NCBI GenBank assembly: GCA_927362715.1
Contig: CAKMIX010000005.1
Coordinates: 1-64,000, forward strand
Source of the DNA: an uncultured Clostridia bacterium
GTDB taxonomy: Bacteria; Bacillota; Clostridia; Oscillospirales; Acutalibacteraceae
DNA length: 64,000 nucleotides
Direction of reading: 5' to 3'
Positions within the stretch are counted from its first letter, which is position 1. Each line of letters starts with the position of its first letter. The position numbers and the translations under genes were made by a program. The notes beneath the pieces were generated by a model. That model did no database searches, was not told where the DNA came from, and saw nothing but the letters and a program-made list of their open reading frames with translations. Shown here piece by piece: positions 15,678 to 24,343 of this stretch.

Positions 15678-15919
15678 AGACGACCGCCCCGTTTTTGCGG
15701 AGCGATCGGTTCAGCCTGTCAAAGAAGTCTTTTTTCCTCCCTCTGACGAGGGAGGTGGCACGCGCTTCGCGCGTGACGGAGGGAGAGAAACCTTGAAATA
15801 TCAAGGTTTTTGACTACCCCTCAGTCTCGCTTCGCTCGCCAGCTCCCCTGACAAGGGGAGCAAAAGACAATTTTTGACACACTCAGACGACCGCCCCGTT
15901 TTTGCGGAGCGGTCGATTC
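15678..15919. repeat. Composite palindromic repeat unit between two genes
   Basis: A 35-base sequence (AGACGACCGCCCCGTTTTTG onward) occurs at 15678-15712 and again at 15885-15919 with two differences, as direct repeats. Between them are several short palindromes: CCTCCCTCTGACGAGGGAGG (15737-15756), CGCGCTTCGCGCG (15761-15773), CCTTGAAATATCAAGG (15791-15806) and GCTCCCCTGACAAGGGGAGC (15842-15861). The whole looks like a non-coding mobile repeat of the REP/MITE sort common in gut Clostridia. It fills the 15611-15933 gap, and I see no gene there. Confidence 0.65.
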
Positions 15920-15933
15920 GTTTTGTGTAATTT

Positions 15934-17832
15934 TTAGCGGGAAGTCGATTTGCGGCCACGGCGATTGCGGATTCTCGCTGTAACCAGCAGCGCTGCCGCG
16001 CAAACGGGCAGGATCGCCGCAATGGTGTAAATGCCGTCCTGTGCTTGCGCACTCGTCGCGGGGATCACCGGCGTTTCGGTCACGGGTGTCTGCGTGCCGT
16101 CCGGGGTTTCGGTCTCGGGCGTTGCAGGATCGTCCGGCGTATCGGGCGTTTCCTCCTCGCCCTCGCCGGTCTGCGGCGTGCCGCTCATAAAGCGGATGCG
16201 GCCGCTGCCGGACTCGTTTGCATATTCCTCGCCGATCACGCCGCCGAGTGTTTCGGTGATATAGCGAATCAGCGCCTCGTAGTCCACCATGGTCTCGTCT
16301 TTGATAAGATTGCAGCCTTGGAACATGGAAAAGCCGTCGCCGCCGTTTTTCAGGCAGTAGTTATGTGAAGCGAGCGTGTAGGTCTTATTAAGCTCCAGCG
16401 GTTCGCCGTTTATCTGAACATTCTGCACGCGATAGGTGCCGTCCACACGCACGAACATGCCGTTCTCGTCGAGCACCACGCCCGAAGGGATGTCACCGTA
16501 CAGATCGAACGTGATCCCCGACACCTGCTGGAAGCCGCCCGTGATATCGGGATAGGCGCGCGCACCCATTTCGAGCGCATCCAAAATCTGCTGCCCGGTC
16601 GCTTCCACCACGCAAAGCAGGTTGCCGAAGGGGTGCGCTTCGAGGATGTCGCCGTAGGTGACGTCACCCGCATAGATATTGGCACGAATGCCGCCGCCGT
16701 TGACGATCGCAACGTCCGCGTCCATCATCACACGGTATGCATCGGCGCAAAGATCCCCAAGGTTCGTTTCACCGCTGCGGACAAGCCATGCCGTGCCCTC
16801 CCGATTTTGGGCAAGCAGATCGACCTCGCTTTTCGCGACGACCGTATTCAACAGCGCGCTGAAATCCCCCTGCAATTCGGAAACATACGCCTGCATATCG
16901 TCGTATGTCGCGCGTACAGTCTCACTTGCGTCTTCGGCGGGCACATAATTTTCAACCAATTCCGTTGCAATGGTGCCGTCTGTGCCGATGGTCAGTTTCC
17001 CGATAGAGAAGAGCTTCGTGCCCGAAGAGGTCAGCGGCACGATGTTGCCGTCTTTATCGGTGCAGTCCTGCTGCGGGATCACGCTGTGGGAATGGCCGTC
17101 GATCACCGCATCAAAGCCCGAAGTATTTGCAATGACTTCGGTAGACATCCACGGTGAGCAGGAAGGCTCTATGCCGAGGTGCGCGAGCCCGATGACGTAA
17201 TCCGCACCGGCGGCCTTGGCTTCGTCGATGCTCTCCTGCACCGCCGTATACAGCGCCTGCCCATCGCCACCGCGGCAGAAATCATAGATAAATTCGCCGT
17301 TTTCATCCTGAAAATACGCCGGTGTGGAGCTGGTGATGGTTCTGGGCGTGCAAATGCCCACAAGCGCGACCTGCGTATCACCGAAGGTGAGCATCACATA
17401 GGGGTCAAAGACGGTCTCCCCTGTGCGCAGATCCGTAAAATTCGCGGAAACATACGGGAACTGCGCTTCTGTCTCTGTGATCTCCAAAAAGCGGTCCATG
17501 CCGTAGTCAAACTCATGATTGCCGGGCACCGCCGCCGCATACCCGAGGCGGTTCATCAGGTCAACCATGTATTCGCCCTCGGTCAGCGCGCCGATCGCGT
17601 CGCCCTGTATCGCATCGCCCGCGTCTACGAGCGCAACATAGCTGCCGTCTTCAAGCATCTGCTGCTTATATGCCGCGAGGCTCGCAAGCGAAACACCGTC
17701 CTCGTTCTCCACGGCACAGTGCATATCGTTGGTGTAAAGAATCACAATGTCCCGATCCTGCGCTGCAGAGACGCTCACAAACGAGCAAAGCGCCAAACAC
17801 AGCGTCAAAAGCAGGGCTACGCATTTTTTCAT
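15934..17832 (-). CDS. Secreted, membrane-anchored 5'-nucleotidase/metallophosphoesterase
   Basis: A 632-residue protein with an N-terminal signal peptide (KKCVALLLTLCLALCSF, cleavage likely after VSA). A calcineurin-type metallophosphoesterase domain follows: YTNDMHC, DAGDAIQGD, PGNHEFDYG, and H/H ligands in IDGHSH. Next is a 5'-nucleotidase C-terminal domain with NGGGIRA and the substrate stacking segment. A Thr/Pro/Glu-rich spacer leads to a C-terminal membrane helix and basic tail (RIRNRRGRK), so the enzyme is tethered outside the cell. It dephosphorylates extracellular nucleotides. The start at 17832 follows AAAGGGG; a longer frame to 17928 lacks a ribosome site. Confidence 0.9.
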   Translation of the reverse strand: MKKCVALLLTLCLALCSFVSVSAAQDRDIVILYTNDMHCAVENEDGVSLASLAAYKQQMLEDGSYVALVDAGDAIQGDAIGALTEGEYMVDLMNRLGYAAAVPGNHEFDYGMDRFLEITETEAQFPYVSANFTDLRTGETVFDPYVMLTFGDTQVALVGICTPRTITSSTPAYFQDENGEFIYDFCRGGDGQALYTAVQESIDEAKAAGADYVIGLAHLGIEPSCSPWMSTEVIANTSGFDAVIDGHSHSVIPQQDCTDKDGNIVPLTSSGTKLFSIGKLTIGTDGTIATELVENYVPAEDASETVRATYDDMQAYVSELQGDFSALLNTVVAKSEVDLLAQNREGTAWLVRSGETNLGDLCADAYRVMMDADVAIVNGGGIRANIYAGDVTYGDILEAHPFGNLLCVVEATGQQILDALEMGARAYPDITGGFQQVSGITFDLYGDIPSGVVLDENGMFVRVDGTYRVQNVQINGEPLELNKTYTLASHNYCLKNGGDGFSMFQGCNLIKDETMVDYEALIRYITETLGGVIGEEYANESGSGRIRFMSGTPQTGEGEEETPDTPDDPATPETETPDGTQTPVTETPVIPATSAQAQDGIYTIAAILPVCAAALLVTARIRNRRGRKSTSR

Positions 17833-17921
17833 GCAGGGGTCCCCTTTCTCAGTTTCATTTACCGTAATATTGTAGCACGGTTTTTGCAGACTTTCAAGCG
17901 CGTTCCCCGTCCGGCGGCGAA

Positions 17922-17950
17922 TTGACAAAGCGTCGCGCGGCGGCTATACT
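17922..17950 (+). promoter_or_regulatory. Sigma-A promoter for the PflX-like radical SAM gene
   Basis: TTGACA (17922-17927), 17 bases, TATACT (17945-17950), 83 bases upstream of the start at 18033. It also confirms that the longer reading frame starting at 17922 is not translated in full. Confidence 0.8.
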
Positions 17951-18032
17951 GGAGATATACGGACAAGGCGCACAGCTTTGTCAACGGGTCGTTTGTAAAG
18001 CTATTCAACTTGTCAAAGAAGGAGGCGGCGCA

Positions 18033-18911
18033 ATGCTCTGCAACACCTGCCCGCGGCAATGCGGCGCGATCCGCACGGAAAATACGCCCTCGGCCGGCTT
18101 TTGCAAAATGCCCTATAACGCCGTGATCGCACGCGCGGCGCTGCATTTTTGGGAGGAACCCCCTTTGAGTGCACACGGCGGCGCGGGGGCGATCTTTTTT
18201 TCGGGCTGCACGCTGCGCTGTATCTACTGTCAAAATTTTGAGATCAGCCACAAAAATTTCGGGAAGTGCGTTTCGGTTGATCGCTTTGTTGAAATCATGC
18301 AGGAACTGGAAGCGGCGGGCGCGCAGAACATCGACCTCGTGAATCCCACGCATTTCGCGCCGTTTTTACGCGACGCGCTGACAAAATATAAGCCGCATGT
18401 GCCCGTGGTCTACAATTCCGGCGGATATGATTCGGTCGAGACGCTCAAAAGCCTTTCGGGGCTTGTAGATATTTATCTGCCCGATTTTAAATATATGTCC
18501 GAAGCTACAGCTCGTCTTTACTCCGCCGCGCCCGACTACCCCGCGCGCGCGAGATCGGCGATCCTCGAAATGCGCCGCCAGACAAAAGACCGTTTCGCGC
18601 CGGACGGACGGATGCTTTCGGGGCTTATTGTGCGGCATCTGGTACTGCCGCAGGGAACAAAGGATTCTGCGGAAATTCTGCGGTGGATCGCAGGCTCCCT
18701 TTCCAAAGACACCTATGTAAGCCTCATGCGGCAATACTCGCCCTGCGGCAGGACATATCCTTACAAGGCACTCAACCGCCGGCTTACCACAGCGGAATAT
18801 GACCGCGTGCTGCGCACGTTTTTTGACCTCGGCCTTCACAACGGCTTCATGCAGGAGGGCGCTTCCGCCAACGACCGCTTCATCCCGGCATTTGATCTAA
18901 CAGGGGTTTGA
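18033..18911 (+). CDS. PflX-like radical SAM protein
   Basis: A 292-residue radical SAM enzyme with the [4Fe-4S] motif CTLRCIYCQNF near residue 60. An N-terminal cysteine cluster (CNTCPRQCG ... GFCKM) is typical of PflX/COG1313, relatives of pyruvate formate-lyase activating enzyme whose substrates are unknown. Later segments GGYDSVETL and YLPDFKYM fit the partial TIM barrel. The start at 18033 has AAGGAGG seven bases upstream. It is a single gene with its own promoter, and no glycyl radical enzyme lies nearby. Confidence 0.8.
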   Translation: MLCNTCPRQCGAIRTENTPSAGFCKMPYNAVIARAALHFWEEPPLSAHGGAGAIFFSGCTLRCIYCQNFEISHKNFGKCVSVDRFVEIMQELEAAGAQNIDLVNPTHFAPFLRDALTKYKPHVPVVYNSGGYDSVETLKSLSGLVDIYLPDFKYMSEATARLYSAAPDYPARARSAILEMRRQTKDRFAPDGRMLSGLIVRHLVLPQGTKDSAEILRWIAGSLSKDTYVSLMRQYSPCGRTYPYKALNRRLTTAEYDRVLRTFFDLGLHNGFMQEGASANDRFIPAFDLTGV

Positions 18912-18935
18912 TTTTGTAAAAAATTGTGCTATACT
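18908..18935 (+). promoter_or_regulatory. Promoter upstream of mscL
   Basis: TTGATT (18908-18913), 16 bases, TATACT (18930-18935), 26 bases before the mscL start. It overlaps the end of the preceding gene. Confidence 0.55.
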
Positions 18936-18961
18936 GTGGGAAAGCATGCGGGAGGCGCGCC

Positions 18962-19486
18962 ATGGCAAGAAAAGCTGCGGACGATATGAAAAAGCTGCGC
19001 AAAAAAGGCGGGCGCTTTTTCGGGGAATTCAAGACCTTTATTGCACGTGGGAATGTCATCGACCTTGCCGTCGGTGTGATCATCGGCGGCGCATTCCAAA
19101 AGATCGTAAATTCCTTAGTCAACGACATCGTCATGCCGCTCATCAGCCTTTTGACGGGCGGTGTGGATTTCAACAACTGGTTTTTGGCGCTCGGCGAAGG
19201 CGATTTTGCCACCGTGGAGGAAGCACAGGCGGCGGGCGTTGCCACGCTGAACTTCGGCACGTTTTTGAGCACGGCGCTCGACTTTTTGATCATGGCGTTT
19301 GTGATCTTCCTGTTTATCAAGGGGATCAATGCCCTCTCCGAAAAGCTCAAGCGCGAAAAGCAGACGGAAAGCGCGCCGCCTGCCGTCAAAAAGTGCCCGT
19401 ACTGCCTTTCGGAGATCGACATCGCGGCGACGCGGTGCCCGCATTGCACTTCACATATCCCTGTGGATACACAAGTAAAGGAATGA
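18962..19486 (+). CDS. mscL: Large-conductance mechanosensitive channel with C-terminal zinc ribbon
   Basis: A 174-residue protein. The MscL core is clear: [20 protein letters not shown] with [19 protein letters not shown] (first helix) and [18 protein letters not shown] (second helix). A charged cytoplasmic helix follows. Instead of ending there, as the usual protein of about 130-150 residues does, it has an extra zinc ribbon (CPYCLSE ... CPHCTSH). The channel opens under membrane tension and releases solutes. The start at 18962 follows GGGAGG. It is four bases upstream of proC, probably one transcript. Confidence 0.9.
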   Translation: MARKAADDMKKLRKKGGRFFGEFKTFIARGNVIDLAVGVIIGGAFQKIVNSLVNDIVMPLISLLTGGVDFNNWFLALGEGDFATVEEAQAAGVATLNFGTFLSTALDFLIMAFVIFLFIKGINALSEKLKREKQTESAPPAVKKCPYCLSEIDIAATRCPHCTSHIPVDTQVKE

Positions 19487-19490
19487 GACT

Positions 19491-20288
19491 ATGAAAATCG
19501 GATTCATCGGCGCAGGCAATATGGCAAGCGCCATCCTGCGCGGCATGGTGCGGTCAAAGCGCTTTGACCCGGCAGTGCTTTCGGCATTTGACACACAGGC
19601 GCAAAAGACGGCAATGCTCGGGGAAGAACTCGGCATCGGCACATCACGAAGCGCCTGCGAGCTTGTCGAAATCTGCGACACGGTGGTTCTTGCCGTCAAG
19701 CCGAATGTTTTTTCCGTGCTTCTGCCGGAACTTCGCGAAGCGTTAAAAAAGCGTGACGCGCTGGTTATTTCCATTGCCGCAGGCAAGACGATCGACTACA
19801 TCGAAGGCCTTTTGGGCTATGATGCGGCGGTGATCCGCATAATGCCCAACATCAACGCCACCGTTGGCGCCGCCATGAGCGCCTATTGCTGCAGCGCGCG
19901 CGTGACGGATGAGCAGCGTGCGCTTGCCGAAGCCATGTGCGGGTCGTTCGGCGAGGTCATGCCGCTTGCGGAAAGCATGTTCCCGCTGTTCGGGGTCCTT
20001 GCGGGCTGCGCGCCGGCATACAGCTATATGTTCATCGATGCGCTCGCACGCGCAGGCGTGAAAAACGGCATGGCAAAGGCGGACGCACTGCACATTGCGG
20101 CACAGACGGTCTTGGGCAGCGCCAAACAGATCCTGGAGAGCGGCACGCATCCGTGGGAGCTCATTGACCGTGTCTGCTCGCCGGGCGGCACGACTATAGA
20201 GGGCGTTGCCTCTTTGCAGGCGGACGCATTTGACGCGGCAATCTCGCGCGCTGTGGACGCGGCGCTGGAGAAAGACAGCCGCATTTAA
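19491..20288 (+). CDS. proC: Pyrroline-5-carboxylate reductase
   Basis: A 265-residue enzyme of normal length. The NAD(P) fold is KIGFIGAGNMASAILRG; the second family block is VIRIMPNIN; the C-terminal signature is LIDRVCSPGGTTIEGVASL, the ProC motif. It catalyses the last step of proline synthesis, NAD(P)H-dependent reduction of pyrroline-5-carboxylate, in the cytoplasm as an oligomer. It follows mscL after four bases. Confidence 0.95.
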   Translation: MKIGFIGAGNMASAILRGMVRSKRFDPAVLSAFDTQAQKTAMLGEELGIGTSRSACELVEICDTVVLAVKPNVFSVLLPELREALKKRDALVISIAAGKTIDYIEGLLGYDAAVIRIMPNINATVGAAMSAYCCSARVTDEQRALAEAMCGSFGEVMPLAESMFPLFGVLAGCAPAYSYMFIDALARAGVKNGMAKADALHIAAQTVLGSAKQILESGTHPWELIDRVCSPGGTTIEGVASLQADAFDAAISRAVDAALEKDSRI

Positions 20289-20318
20289 GCAGGGTTGACC
20301 GCACCCATCGCGGAAAAA

Positions 20319-20358
20319 GCGCAGGATATTCCGTAAAGAATATCCTGCGCTCTCTTTT
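20319..20358 (+). terminator. Terminator after proC
   Basis: Twelve-base perfect arms GCGCAGGATATT (20319-20330) and AATATCCTGCGC (20339-20350), then TCTCTTTTACCTTTT. Confidence 0.9.
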
Positions 20359-20392
20359 ACCTTTTAAACAGCCTACCCGTAAAACGCGAAAC

Positions 20393-20417
20393 GCCGCGGA
20401 CCACTACGGTCTGCGGC
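20393..20417 (-). terminator. Terminator after rpsT
   Basis: On the minus strand, GCCGCAGACC and GGTCCGCGGC (one mismatch) flank a 5-base loop, followed by GTTTCGCGTTTT. Confidence 0.7.
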
Positions 20418-20441
20418 ATTTATCCTGCAATGAAAGTCTTG

Positions 20442-20699
20442 TTACGCCTTGTTGAGCTTCGTAACGAGGGCGGACTTTTTGCGGGCGGCATTGTTCTTGT
20501 GCAGAAGCCCCTTCGCGGTCGCCTGATCGATCTTTTTCACGGCGGCGGTCACGAGCGCCTCTTTGTCGGCAGCGCCGCTTTCGATCGCGACGTTCGCCTT
20601 TTTAATAGCGGTCTTGAGCGCAGAATTCATAGACTTATTGCGCTGTGCACGCTTATTGTTCACGATCACGCGCTTTTTTGCGGACTTAATGTTCGGCAT
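20442..20699 (-). CDS. rpsT: 30S ribosomal protein S20
   Basis: An 85-residue, very basic protein with the S20 pattern: [21 protein letters not shown] at the start, [10 protein letters not shown], and the [16 protein letters not shown] segment near the end. It binds 16S rRNA early in 30S assembly. It is monocistronic, divergent from gpr, and ends in its own terminator. This arrangement beside gpr, spoIIP and lepA is common in Firmicutes. Confidence 0.97.
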   Translation of the reverse strand: MPNIKSAKKRVIVNNKRAQRNKSMNSALKTAIKKANVAIESGAADKEALVTAAVKKIDQATAKGLLHKNNAARKKSALVTKLNKA

Positions 20700-20777
20700 C
20701 GGTCACACCTCCCTTACAATAGCGGACTATATATTACCATTCTTTTCGGAAAAAAGCAAGTTTTTTTTCAAATTCCC

Positions 20778-20807
20778 CGATAGTTTTTCAAAGATGCGCC
20801 CATACTA
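20778..20807 (+). promoter_or_regulatory. Forespore (sigma-G/sigma-F type) promoter of gpr
   Basis: CGATA at 20778-20782 and CATACTA at 20801-20807 are 18 bases apart, matching the sigma-G pattern GMATR-N18-CATNMTA closely. It lies 32 bases before the gpr start. gpr is forespore-specific in Bacillus. Confidence 0.6.
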
Positions 20808-20839
20808 AAAGACATAATACGCTTTTAGGAGGCGGTTTT

Positions 20840-21709
20840 ATGCAGATTCGTACGGATCTGGCGCTTGAACAGCGTGAGCTTATGGCAGGAAAAGCAACGG
20901 ACAACGTGCAGGTGCGCAAACGCAGGCACGGTGCGGCGGAAATCACGGAGGTCGAAGTTTGCAACGCGGCGGGGGAAAAAGAGCTCGGCAAGCCGCAGGG
21001 GAAATATATCACGGTAGAGATCCCGGAATTCGCACATGACAGTGAGCTTTTGGACGGGCGGCTTACGGCGATGACCGAAACGCTTTGTTCGCTTTTGCCG
21101 AAAGACGGCGCGGTGCTGGTGGCAGGGCTTGGAAACCCGGACATCACACCCGACGCGCTTGGGCCGCGCACCGCGCGCGGCGTGTTCGCCACACGCCACA
21201 TTGACAAAACACTTGCGCAAAGCTTGGGCTTTTCAGAGCTTCGGGAGGTCTGCGCGGTTAGCTTCGGGGTGCTTGGACAGACCGGTATGGAAACCGCTGA
21301 GGCGCTGCGCGGAATGGTCGGCACCGTGCACCCGTGTGCCGTTATCACCGTGGATGCGCTCGCCTCACGAAGCCTGTCGCGCTTAGGGAAAACCGTACAG
21401 CTGACCGACACGGGTATCACGCCCGGCTCCGGGATCGGCAACAGCCGCGCGCGCATTGACCGAGAGACGCTGGGCGTACCCGTAATTGCCGTAGGTGTGC
21501 CGACCGTAGTGGACGCTGCCACACTCATTCATGATTTTACCGACGGGCACGCGCCGCACGAAGCATATGCAAAGGAAGCCGGCACCATGATGGTCACCCC
21601 GCGCGAGGTGGACACCCTCGTGCGGCGCGCGTCCCGGTTCTTGTCTCTCGCCATCAACTGCGCGCTGCAGCCTGCGCTTGAGCCGGAGATGCTGCTCAAT
21701 ATCGTGTAG
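20840..21709 (+). CDS. gpr: Germination protease (GPR endopeptidase)
   Basis: A 289-residue spore protease. It begins with the propeptide segment IRTDLALEQRE, in which self-cleavage occurs, and has the family blocks VAGLGNPDITPDALGP, TGMETAEAL, TDTGITPGSGIGNSR and VGVPTVVDAATL. GPR degrades small acid-soluble spore proteins during germination. The ribosome site is TAGGAGG. It is followed by spoIIP, the usual Firmicutes pairing, and shows that the organism forms endospores. Length is slightly short for the family. Confidence 0.96.
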   Translation: MQIRTDLALEQRELMAGKATDNVQVRKRRHGAAEITEVEVCNAAGEKELGKPQGKYITVEIPEFAHDSELLDGRLTAMTETLCSLLPKDGAVLVAGLGNPDITPDALGPRTARGVFATRHIDKTLAQSLGFSELREVCAVSFGVLGQTGMETAEALRGMVGTVHPCAVITVDALASRSLSRLGKTVQLTDTGITPGSGIGNSRARIDRETLGVPVIAVGVPTVVDAATLIHDFTDGHAPHEAYAKEAGTMMVTPREVDTLVRRASRFLSLAINCALQPALEPEMLLNIV

Positions 21710-21781
21710 CCCTCCCCTGCTTCTATTTTCTGTTTCGGCCGCATATACTGCACCGAAAGGATAAAGCAAGAGGGACAGCCT

Positions 21782-22945
21782 ATGCCGCAAACGAACGCAC
21801 AAAGAAGCCGCCGCAGAAAACCGAACACCGAGGGGACTGCGCACCCCGCCGCCTTATTATTGCTTCTCGTCACTTTGACTGCCGCGACCTTCTATATGGG
21901 CACGCGGTTTGCCGCGCCCGTTTCGAAGGTCGCCATGTTCAGCGCCTCACTCGCCATGCCGCAGGGCACTGCCCAGACGATCCGCGAAGAACTGACAGCC
22001 GAAGAAACGACGGAACCTGCCACGCAAGCCCCCGCCGAAACCACCGCCGCCCCCGCCGAAGAAACCGTTTCGGAATCGGCGCTGACCGACACGCCCGAGG
22101 ACATCCTTGCTATGATGGCGTCCGCCGAGGCCGCTTCCGCAAACACCACGAAAAAGGGCGCGATCGTCGAAAAGCAATACGGCGCGGGAAACGCGACGGA
22201 CACCTGGGAAAACATCACCGTGCGCAACACGACCGCTTCGCACAGCATCGATATTGCCGCAAGCGTGGCGAAGTCCGCTTCGCTTTCCATTGAAAATATT
22301 TCGGAGCCCTTAGTGCTCATCTTCCACACGCACACCACAGAGTGCTATGAGCTTTTGGATCGCAACTGGTACGCGACCGACTACATCACACGCATTGACG
22401 ACCCGGCGCGCAACATGGTGCGTGTAGGCGATGCGATCTGCGAACAGCTGGAAGCGGCGGGGATCGGCGTGATCCACGATACCGAGATCCACGACGCGAA
22501 ATACACGGGCGCATACGACCGTTCGCGCGAAAGTATTGAAGCGATCATGGCAGAGTACCCGTCCATTCAGGTCGTGATCGATGTGCACCGCGATGCCATC
22601 CAGCAGCAGGACGGCACGCGCATCAAGCCGGTGGCGACGATCGACGGCAAAAAGTCGGCACAGATCATGATCATTGCCGGCTGCGAGGACGGCAAGGTGA
22701 CGAATTTCCCAACCTGGGAACAGAACCTGACCTTTGCACTGCAATTGCAACAGACCGCCGAAACCAAATATCCTGGTCTGATGCGCCCGATCTTATTCTC
22801 CGCACGCAAATACAACATGGACATCACGCCCTGCTCGGTGCTGTTGGAAATGGGGAGCGATTCGAACACGCTGGAGGAAGCGGTGTATGCAGGCAGACTC
22901 ATCGGCACGGCGCTCGCGGAGCTGTTGCTGCGTTACGCGCCGTAA
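21782..22945 (+). CDS. spoIIP: Stage II sporulation protein P (peptidoglycan hydrolase)
   Basis: A 387-residue protein with a basic N-terminus, one membrane anchor (ALLLLLVTLTAATFYMG) and an Ala/Glu/Thr-rich spacer. The catalytic SpoIIP domain shows LVLIFHTHTTECY, the DVHRDAI metal-binding stretch, and LLEMGSDSNTLEEA near the end, all typical. SpoIIP is an amidase and endopeptidase acting with SpoIID in engulfment at the forespore membrane. It follows gpr after a 72-base gap. Confidence 0.95.
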   Translation: MPQTNAQRSRRRKPNTEGTAHPAALLLLLVTLTAATFYMGTRFAAPVSKVAMFSASLAMPQGTAQTIREELTAEETTEPATQAPAETTAAPAEETVSESALTDTPEDILAMMASAEAASANTTKKGAIVEKQYGAGNATDTWENITVRNTTASHSIDIAASVAKSASLSIENISEPLVLIFHTHTTECYELLDRNWYATDYITRIDDPARNMVRVGDAICEQLEAAGIGVIHDTEIHDAKYTGAYDRSRESIEAIMAEYPSIQVVIDVHRDAIQQQDGTRIKPVATIDGKKSAQIMIIAGCEDGKVTNFPTWEQNLTFALQLQQTAETKYPGLMRPILFSARKYNMDITPCSVLLEMGSDSNTLEEAVYAGRLIGTALAELLLRYAP

Positions 22946-22965
22946 TTCTACAAGGAAGTGTAAGC

Positions 22966-23166
22966 ATGAGACGAAAAAGCGTATTTTCACGGTATTTAAT
23001 GGTGTTGAGCGTTCAGCTTTTGGCCTTTGGGCTGGTATTTGGTCTTACACGCGCGCAGGAAAATTCCCAAAGAATGCGCACGGGCGGTGAACCGGAAGTG
23101 GTAGATGCGCAGGATGTGCGCGAATTTGCAGAGCGGGCGATCGAAGAACTGCGCGAAATGCTATGA
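22966..23166 (+). CDS. Small single-pass membrane protein downstream of spoIIP
   Basis: A 66-residue protein: a basic start (MRRKSVFSRYL), one membrane helix (MVLSVQLLAFGLVFGL), and a short acidic tail ending AERAIEELREML. It lies 20 bases after spoIIP behind AAGGAAGTG and before the terminator at 23165, so it is probably co-transcribed with the sporulation genes. I do not recognise the family. Size and topology allow a role in the engulfment membrane, but nothing proves it. Confidence 0.6.
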   Translation: MRRKSVFSRYLMVLSVQLLAFGLVFGLTRAQENSQRMRTGGEPEVVDAQDVREFAERAIEELREML

Positions 23167-23198
23167 AACCCGCCGGGGCTTTTACCTCGGTGGGTTTC
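23165..23198 (+). terminator. Terminator after the gpr-spoIIP operon
   Basis: Arms GAAACCCGCCGGGG (23165-23178) and CCTCGGTGGGTTTC (23185-23198) pair with a G-T and one mismatch around a 6-base loop; the tail is AATGTT. It overlaps the stop of the small membrane protein gene. Confidence 0.65.
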
Positions 23199-23236
23199 AA
23201 TGTTACAGATGTAAAATTTTCAGATCGTGCACATAC

Positions 23237-24343
23237 TCAAAAATCCAGCAACTCCGCGAGAACGGCGTTGGAAACGAGAAAACCTGTGCGCGTCAAACGA
23301 ATCCCGCTCTCATCCGAAACCAGCAGCCCGTGGGCGGCAAGCGGTGCGGCGCGCGAACGCATCGCCTGTGGGATGCCGTGCCCGAAGCGGGTTTGCACGT
23401 TTTTTTCGGAAAGCCCCTCGCTAAGCCGCAGCGCAAGCATGGCGTATTCCGTAAAATCCCCGCCTGTGCCGTCGGGCACGGGCGGTTTGCCTGCTAAGAA
23501 GCCCCGCAGGTCGCGCGGGTAATAAAACCGCCTGCCGTTTAAAAACGAATGGGCCGAAGGGCCCAGCCCCAAGTATTCTTCGCAATGCCAATATTTCAGA
23601 TTATGACGGCTTTCATAGCCCGGGCGCGCGAAATTGGAGATCTCGTACTGCAAAATACCGTTTTGCTCAAGCGTTTCGCAAAGCTGCAAATACAAGTCCG
23701 CCGTTTGGTCGTCGTCGGGAATGGAAAGCGTATCGCGGCGCTTTTCAAACGGCGTGCCCGCTTCGATTTTCAAAATATAGGCGCTCACATGCGGCACGCC
23801 GAGGGACAGGCAGAAATCCAGTGTTTCGGCGAGTGTTTGCGCGGTTTGGCGCGGGATACCGAGCATCACATCCAGTGAAATGTTTGCAATGCCCGCCCTT
23901 TGCGCCGAGAGCACCGCCGCGCGCACCCCGTCCGCATCCGAAAGTCTCCCCAAAGCACGGCGTTCGCTGTCCACGGCGGACTGCAAACCAATGGAAACGC
24001 GGTTCACGCCCGCTTCGGCGAGGACTGCGAAGAAATCCGGCGAAAGCCCATACGGGTTGCATTCCACGGTGATCTCCGCGCCGTCGGTCAAAAAGTCCGC
24101 TTTTGCCTGATCTACAAGGGTTTTCAGACGTTTTGCACCCAGTGCGGACGGTGTTCCGCCGCCGATGTAAAGGGTATTTGCTTTACATTGTAAGGCTTCA
24201 GCACTTTCCGAAATTTTTCGACACAGAGCGGCCACATAGGCGTCGGTTTGCGCCGCATTCCCGCGCATCGAATAAAAATCGCAGTACGGGCACTTGGAAC
24301 GGCAGAACGGAATGTGCAGATAAAGCCCGATCGGTACATTCAT
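23237..24343 (-). CDS. hemW: HemW-like radical SAM heme chaperone
   Basis: A 368-residue radical SAM protein. The cluster motif is HIPFCRSKCPYCDFYS; GGGTPS follows; and the HemW signature SRHNLKYWHCEEYLGLGPSA is present, distinguishing it from the oxidase HemN. HemW binds heme and probably inserts it into target proteins; older annotations call it oxygen-independent coproporphyrinogen oxidase. Its start overlaps the stop of the deacylase gene by four bases. The lepA-hemW neighbourhood is conserved in Firmicutes. Confidence 0.92.
   Translation of the reverse strand: MNVPIGLYLHIPFCRSKCPYCDFYSMRGNAAQTDAYVAALCRKISESAEALQCKANTLYIGGGTPSALGAKRLKTLVDQAKADFLTDGAEITVECNPYGLSPDFFAVLAEAGVNRVSIGLQSAVDSERRALGRLSDADGVRAAVLSAQRAGIANISLDVMLGIPRQTAQTLAETLDFCLSLGVPHVSAYILKIEAGTPFEKRRDTLSIPDDDQTADLYLQLCETLEQNGILQYEISNFARPGYESRHNLKYWHCEEYLGLGPSAHSFLNGRRFYYPRDLRGFLAGKPPVPDGTGGDFTEYAMLALRLSEGLSEKNVQTRFGHGIPQAMRSRAAPLAAHGLLVSDESGIRLTRTGFLVSNAVLAELLDF

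Noticed and set aside
15678-15919. Clustered repeats considered as a CRISPR array
   Set aside because: Only two copies of the 35-base repeat, the intervening 170 bases are themselves palindromic, and no cas gene is near.
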